From a bacterium (GTDB lineage: Bacteria > Patescibacteriota > Saccharimonadia > UBA4664): a stretch of 9,153 nt of DNA. The stretch lies in the NCBI GenBank assembly GCA_027449805.1, contig DAIDKY010000031.1:1-9153 (forward strand). Direction: 5' to 3'. Shown piece after piece: positions 6,590 through 9,153 of the stretch (position 1 is the stretch's first letter; each line of letters starts with the position of its first letter). The notes beneath the pieces were generated by a model. The model worked only from the letters and a program-made list of their open reading frames with translations. It did not search any database and was not told the origin of the DNA. Both the position numbers and the translations under genes were made by a program.

Positions 6590-6598
6590 AGTTTAGCA
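6590..6598 (-). promoter_or_regulatory. Extended -10 of the VOC gene, leaderless position
   Basis: TGC followed by TAAACT (6590-6595) ends 6 nt before ATG 6583. No ribosome-binding site lies between, so a leaderless mRNA is predicted. Confidence 0.55.
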
Positions 6599-6635
6599 CC
6601 GAATCCGAACGTATTCATTGGTACTCGTTCTTTAG

Positions 6636-7166
6636 CTATTTGAAGTACAGGCTGTTGGTTGCCGGGATTGACTGCAGTAACGCGTTTCGTACCGCTTCTT
6701 CAAGACTGATAGTTCGAAGGATCTGACCGCCTGAATATCGTGACCAAGTGTCTCGATTATCTTCGGGCAAATTTAGCTCCTTATCCAACTGTTCCATTAT
6801 TTTATTATGCGGAATGCCTTTGGACATACGGTCAGTCACGACTTTTGGCAAGAACAAACCACTCGAGTAACCTACATATTTCTTATCGCCAAAAATTACT
6901 ACCGCCCATGCTTCTTCAAAATGATTTCCGTAGCGCTCCACCAAGCCGCTTTCAATACCTATAAAGTAATCTCCGTCGCATGACGCCCGACAATCAAGCG
7001 CTCGATTGAGCGCCCCTAGATAGGTGTCTTCGCCATGCGGGGCTTCGGCTACCTGTGATTCGGCGCTATAACCCTCTACCTTGATGTCGGCCTGAAGAAG
7101 CTCCTTGCAGAGAGCCGAGACTACATCCAGCTTGCTCTGATTATTCGTTCCTACGACTAATTTCAT
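6636..7166 (-). CDS. YjjX/DUF84-type inosine/xanthosine triphosphatase
   Basis: The 176-residue protein matches the NTPase family of E. coli YjjX, which hydrolyses ITP and XTP to clean the nucleotide pool. Visible landmarks are the N-terminal GTNNQSK (6-12), the EAPHGEDTYLGALNRA segment (41-56), GIESGL (70-75), EAWAVV and SSGLFLP (101-107). Length agrees with the family. The start is supported by TGG-TAGTAT placed 6 nt before ATG 7166. No ribosome-binding site is visible. It stands alone between Nudix and VOC genes with intergenic gaps of 50-70 bp. Its role overlaps in spirit with the adjacent Nudix hydrolase (nucleotide clean-up), but no shared transcript is evident. Confidence 0.85.
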   Translation of the reverse strand: MKLVVGTNNQSKLDVVSALCKELLQADIKVEGYSAESQVAEAPHGEDTYLGALNRALDCRASCDGDYFIGIESGLVERYGNHFEEAWAVVIFGDKKYVGYSSGLFLPKVVTDRMSKGIPHNKIMEQLDKELNLPEDNRDTWSRYSGGQILRTISLEEAVRNALLQSIPATNSLYFK

Positions 7167-7172
7167 TGCTCT

Positions 7173-7181
7173 ATACTACCA
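7173..7181 (-). promoter_or_regulatory. Extended -10 of the YjjX-type gene, leaderless position
   Basis: TGG followed by TAGTAT (7173-7178) ends 6 nt before ATG 7166. It is the weakest of the set against the TATAAT consensus but keeps the TAnnnT core and the exact spacing. Confidence 0.5.
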
Positions 7182-7237
7182 CGGGTGAAGTCAGCGCCGG
7201 TCATACTCATTCGTCGTTTGATCAGAGCCAATCCTAA

Positions 7238-7732
7238 CTAATCCGTGACGGAATTTTCGACATTAAGTGCACGCTCAACGAGCCGATCGCCAATCTTACC
7301 CCAATCAAAGTATTGCTTATAGCCAGCTGGATCGATTAGCTTTATCTCGGTTACACTGCCAGCCGGATCAGAAACGAACGATCCGTAAGGCTCGACTCTG
7401 CACCAATATCTGATCTGATAAATCGTTTTACCTTTGGCGTCAGTCAGCTTTTGATACCCAACCGGTCGAGCGTCGAGTACGCGCATATTCGATTCTTCCT
7501 GAATCTCCCGATCGAGTGTCTGGCGATAGCTCTCACCTGCCTCGATCGTCCCGCCAATCAGCCCCCATCCATGTTTGCTCCCGCCATATCCGATAACGAG
7601 TTTGCCTTCGAAGAAGCAAAGCCCATAGACCTGGGTGACATTCTCTCCATGAAGCCCCTCGAAAGAGTCGGCATCATGGTATTCCATCTCGAAATGTTTA
7701 TCGCCAAAATCAAGCTGTTCCCTAATAATCAT
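7238..7732 (-). CDS. Nudix hydrolase
   Basis: This 164-residue protein carries a Nudix box at residues 61-83: G61, E67, then R75-E76-I-Q-E79-E80. It fits GX5EX7REUXEEXGU except that the last Gly is Asn (N82). The metal-binding REXXEE core is intact, so pyrophosphohydrolase activity is expected. A beta-rich N-terminal part and HGWGLIGG just before the box are typical. The substrate (a nucleoside diphosphate linked to some group) cannot be told from the sequence. ATG 7732 is supported by TGT-TATCAT exactly 6 nt upstream. It probably has its own leaderless transcript. Confidence 0.92.
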   Translation of the reverse strand: MIIREQLDFGDKHFEMEYHDADSFEGLHGENVTQVYGLCFFEGKLVIGYGGSKHGWGLIGGTIEAGESYRQTLDREIQEESNMRVLDARPVGYQKLTDAKGKTIYQIRYWCRVEPYGSFVSDPAGSVTEIKLIDPAGYKQYFDWGKIGDRLVERALNVENSVTD

Positions 7733-7738
7733 GGTTAC

Positions 7739-7747
7739 ATGATAACA
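7739..7747 (-). promoter_or_regulatory. Extended -10 of the Nudix gene, leaderless position
   Basis: TGT followed by TATCAT (7739-7744; 5 of 6 consensus) ends 6 nt before ATG 7732. Confidence 0.6.
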
Positions 7748-7807
7748 AACAGTCCTGAGGGCAGCTTCACCTATACCCTCTCATCGTGCCGGTAATTGCA
7801 GATGCGG

Positions 7808-8224
7808 CTAAAATGAAAATTCCTCAATCAACCAGGGCTTATGACCGACATCCGAATATCGTAGCCAATAAGGTTTAAATGCAAAATAGGCTATATCCGG
7901 CATATTTTCCCATTTCTTTGCTCGTTCGTTCTTTGCAAAATAGGCCGCCTTAGCACTGTTTAGCTCATCGCCCGAAAGTTCCTTGGCAATTGCATCGATT
8001 TGTACGGTTACATCATTATCCCAGCCAATCACAATCGATACTTGTTTATTCGTGGTTAAGTTTGAATATTTTCTTGAGGTTTTTAGGGTATCAATAATTA
8101 TTGTGAAATCATCAAGTTCGCCAAATTCGACTACGGCTGATTGGGGCTTGCCACTATAATTCACGGTAGATACTACCGCCAGATTATTCCCCTTTATAAA
8201 GTTCAGAACCTCTGTAATTTGCAT
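7808..8224 (-). CDS. PNPOx-fold flavin/F420-type protein
   Basis: The 138-residue protein has the split-barrel fold of pyridoxamine 5'-phosphate oxidase-like proteins. LAVVSTVNYSGKPQSAVVEF near the N terminus is the typical first two strands. TLKTSRKYSNLTTNKQVSIVIG is the typical phosphate-binding and third-strand region. Such small proteins bind FMN, F420 or heme and reduce or sense small molecules; many are uncharacterised. A TTG two codons upstream (8230) would also open the frame. I chose ATG 8224 because TGT-TATAGT ends exactly 6 nt before it, and the TTG would fall in the promoter-to-start spacer. It follows the M23 gene and a terminator, so it is likely transcribed alone. Confidence 0.85.
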   Translation of the reverse strand: MQITEVLNFIKGNNLAVVSTVNYSGKPQSAVVEFGELDDFTIIIDTLKTSRKYSNLTTNKQVSIVIGWDNDVTVQIDAIAKELSGDELNSAKAAYFAKNERAKKWENMPDIAYFAFKPYWLRYSDVGHKPWLIEEFSF

Positions 8225-8230
8225 GTACAA

Positions 8231-8239
8231 ACTATAACA
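8231..8239 (-). promoter_or_regulatory. Extended -10 of the PNPOx-like gene; decides its start
   Basis: TGT followed by TATAGT (8231-8236) ends 6 nt before ATG 8224. If transcription starts at this ATG, the TTG at 8230 is not in the mRNA. Confidence 0.65.
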
Positions 8240-8273
8240 AAAAACAGAGACATATTATCTCTGTTTAAACATA
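8234..8273. repeat. Direct repeat copy B: terminator plus start of promoter
   Basis: This 40-bp stretch is identical to 8992-9030 except for one extra A in the A-run. It covers the hairpin, the T-run, the TGT element and the first three bases of the -10. Confidence 0.9.
8239..8266 (-). terminator. Terminator hairpin, copy B
   Basis: A 9-bp stem (8242-8250 with 8258-8266) closes a 7-nt loop and runs into six Ts on the minus strand. It follows the M23 gene stop by about 30 nt and directly precedes the PNPOx-like -10. The stem is A/U-rich at its base, so efficiency may be moderate. Confidence 0.7.
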
Positions 8274-8298
8274 CAGATCTGGAGGCCCAAAGTAGACA

Positions 8299-8982
8299 TT
8301 ATTGCATCTGCCATTCGGGGAAATAATCATGAGGATTCGGGTATTTTTTGACGTTCGCACTCAGTTCATCCTTCGTTGAATACCCATTTGGCGTAGACCC
8401 ACCCTCAGGGAGATGTGTTAGTAGCTGGATATGTAGATGCCTAGACCAACCACCGTTCTCATTGTCGATGTAGTCTCCTAGATGCGCTATTTCCTGGTCT
8501 TTCGATACCCTGCCGATAGGTGGACGTTTAGCAGATAAATGCCCGAAGAAAAAATAAAATTGTGCATTATCCGGTCGGATAATTATGTAGTTTCCATATT
8601 CACCGAATCCTGGCTCGTAACTGCTTGCAACTATTTCCCCATTACAGGGCGAAAAGACTGGTTCGAGATCTTTCGAAAATACATCAATAGCCATATGCAT
8701 AACCCTTCCTTCTTTTCCTGCTGGCGTGTCGGCAAGCATTGCGGTACGGTCTTCGCCGTACTGGCCTATCAAGTACCTAAACCCGCTGCTCTCTATAAGG
8801 ACGTTGTTGATACGTTGTCTGTTTTCTGGCTGTCTTGGGTTCAGGCCTTTCGCTCGATAGTCTTGGAATATCTTTTCGAAGTTTTCACTGTCGGGCGTGT
8901 CTACGTCAATTTTCGTAAAGTCCAAGACCAGGCGTTTAGAGCTGTTGAAAAGCTCCTCAAGTGGCGCAGTGAAATCGTACAT
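8299..8982 (-). CDS. M23-type metallopeptidase domain protein without signal peptide
   Basis: The 227-residue protein has the LytM/M23 zinc site. H96 and D100 lie in HMAID, H148 in GHLS, and the HxH pair is H182/H184 in HLHIQL. Further family marks are GEYGNYIII (127-135) and the NGGWSRHLH segment (176-184). The latter resembles the M23-like domains fused to aminotransferase or phosphotransferase proteins more than classic secreted endopeptidases. Residues 1-90 are a soluble lead region with no signal peptide or membrane helix. A cytoplasmic role is therefore plausible, and peptidoglycan cleavage is not assured. All zinc ligands are present. ATG 8982 has TGT-TATTAT 6 nt upstream, and a terminator separates it from the tRNAs. 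Confidence 0.87.
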   Translation of the reverse strand: MYDFTAPLEELFNSSKRLVLDFTKIDVDTPDSENFEKIFQDYRAKGLNPRQPENRQRINNVLIESSGFRYLIGQYGEDRTAMLADTPAGKEGRVMHMAIDVFSKDLEPVFSPCNGEIVASSYEPGFGEYGNYIIIRPDNAQFYFFFGHLSAKRPPIGRVSKDQEIAHLGDYIDNENGGWSRHLHIQLLTHLPEGGSTPNGYSTKDELSANVKKYPNPHDYFPEWQMQ

Positions 8983-8988
8983 GTCTAC

Positions 8989-8997
8989 ATAATAACA
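8989..8997 (-). promoter_or_regulatory. Extended -10 of the M23 gene, leaderless position
   Basis: TGT followed by TATTAT (8989-8994; 5 of 6 consensus) ends 6 nt before ATG 8982 and follows directly after the tRNA terminator. Confidence 0.6.
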
Positions 8998-9030
8998 AAA
9001 ACAGAGACATATTATCTCTGTTTAAACATA
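8992..9030. repeat. Direct repeat copy A: terminator plus start of promoter
   Basis: This 39-bp stretch is repeated about 760 bp away at 8234-8273 with only one A fewer. Outside it the two intergenic regions differ, so the similarity is confined to the terminator/promoter unit. Confidence 0.9.
8997..9023 (-). terminator. Terminator hairpin, copy A, after tRNA-Lys
   Basis: The 9-bp stem and loop are the same as in copy B (8999-9007 with 9015-9023), followed by five Ts. It begins about 14 nt past the tRNA-Lys CCA end and probably ends the tRNA transcript. Confidence 0.75.
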
Positions 9031-9037
9031 AGAACTA

Positions 9038-9114
9038 TGGAGGGCCATCTGGGATTCGAACCCAGGACACGGGGATTAAGAGTCCCCTGCTCTAACCAAC
9101 TGAGCTAATGGCCC
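9038..9114 (-). tRNA. tRNA-Lys (anticodon CUU)
   Basis: A full cloverleaf can be folded. It has a 7-bp acceptor GGGCCAT/ATGGCCC, D stem GCTC/GAGC with a 9-nt loop, and anticodon stem GGGGA/TCCCC around CTCTTAA (anticodon CTT). The variable region is 5 nt and the T arm is CTGGG-TTCGAAT-CCCAG. It reads AAG codons. The CCA tail appears encoded (9038-9040). The discriminator base would then be U73, unusual for tRNA-Lys, which is normally A73 or G73. Confidence 0.95.
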
Positions 9115-9126
9115 GTATTTTAAAAC

Positions 9127-9153
9127 TGGTGCGCTCGGCAGGACTCGAACCTG
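9127..9153 (-). tRNA. 3' end of a second tRNA, possibly tRNA-Arg (cut by window edge)
   Basis: The window ends inside the T arm. Visible are four bases of its first strand, loop TTCGAGT, CCTGC, acceptor strand CGAGCGC, A73 and an encoded CCA. The acceptor half and T arm resemble bacterial tRNA-Arg, but the anticodon lies outside the window. It is 12 nt upstream of tRNA-Lys in the same direction, so the two are probably one transcript. Confidence 0.85.

Noticed and set aside
8539..9108. Long plus-strand frame of 189 codons
   Set aside because: It lies antisense to the M23 gene and runs into the tRNA-Lys gene. It has no promoter, start signal or recognisable domain.
1..9153. CRISPR arrays, insertion sequences, phage genes, defence systems
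   Set aside because: No regularly spaced repeats, transposase or integrase motifs were seen. The only repeat is the two-copy terminator/promoter unit. A tRNA lies at the edge, but no attachment-site duplication of its 3' end was noticed within the window.

Overview
The window looks like bacterial chromosome from a small-genome lineage. I infer Candidate Phyla Radiation (Patescibacteria), most likely Saccharibacteria-like. The reasons are the compact single-domain genes, the short FolD, the standard genetic code, the tight packing and the near-absence of Shine-Dalgarno sites. This is inference; no 16S rRNA or ribosomal protein gene is present to settle it. There are no transposases, phage genes or CRISPR arrays.

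Layout. (1) 1-897, minus: a PaaK-like adenylate-forming ligase that runs off the left edge. (2) 898-964: divergent, overlapping promoters. (3) 965-1348, plus: a receiver-only response regulator, the only plus-strand gene. Its stop codon overlaps the stop of the convergent gene that follows. (4) 1341-3098, minus: an MsbA-type ABC half-exporter. (5) 3176-3934, minus: a short FolD. (6) About 3958-4325, minus: a non-coding RNA of about 370 nt with its own promoter, a cUUCGg intrinsic terminator and at least two pseudoknots. I cannot assign it to a known family. (7) 4375-5760, minus: a b6-like cytochrome b with a large extracytoplasmic insertion. (8) 5785-8982, minus: six small enzymes, namely DUF1801, a PhnB-like VOC protein, a YjjX-type NTPase, a Nudix hydrolase, a PNPOx-like flavoprotein and an M23-type metallopeptidase domain. 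(9) 9038-9153, minus: tRNA-Lys(CUU) and the 3' end of a second tRNA, probably tRNA-Arg.

Two observations stand out. First, eight of the eleven protein genes have a TAnnnT hexamer exactly 6 nt upstream of the start codon. In five of these it is preceded by TGn, the extended -10 element. This places transcription starts at the first base of the ATG, so most mRNAs here are predicted to be leaderless. Second, the structured RNA at 3958-4325 may be a new RNA class or a very divergent known one.

The genes do not form one pathway. Most of the minus-strand genes appear to be transcribed individually from their own -10 elements. The exception is the VOC-DUF1801 pair, which looks translationally coupled. 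The M23 and PNPOx genes are each preceded by an almost identical terminator-plus-promoter unit.
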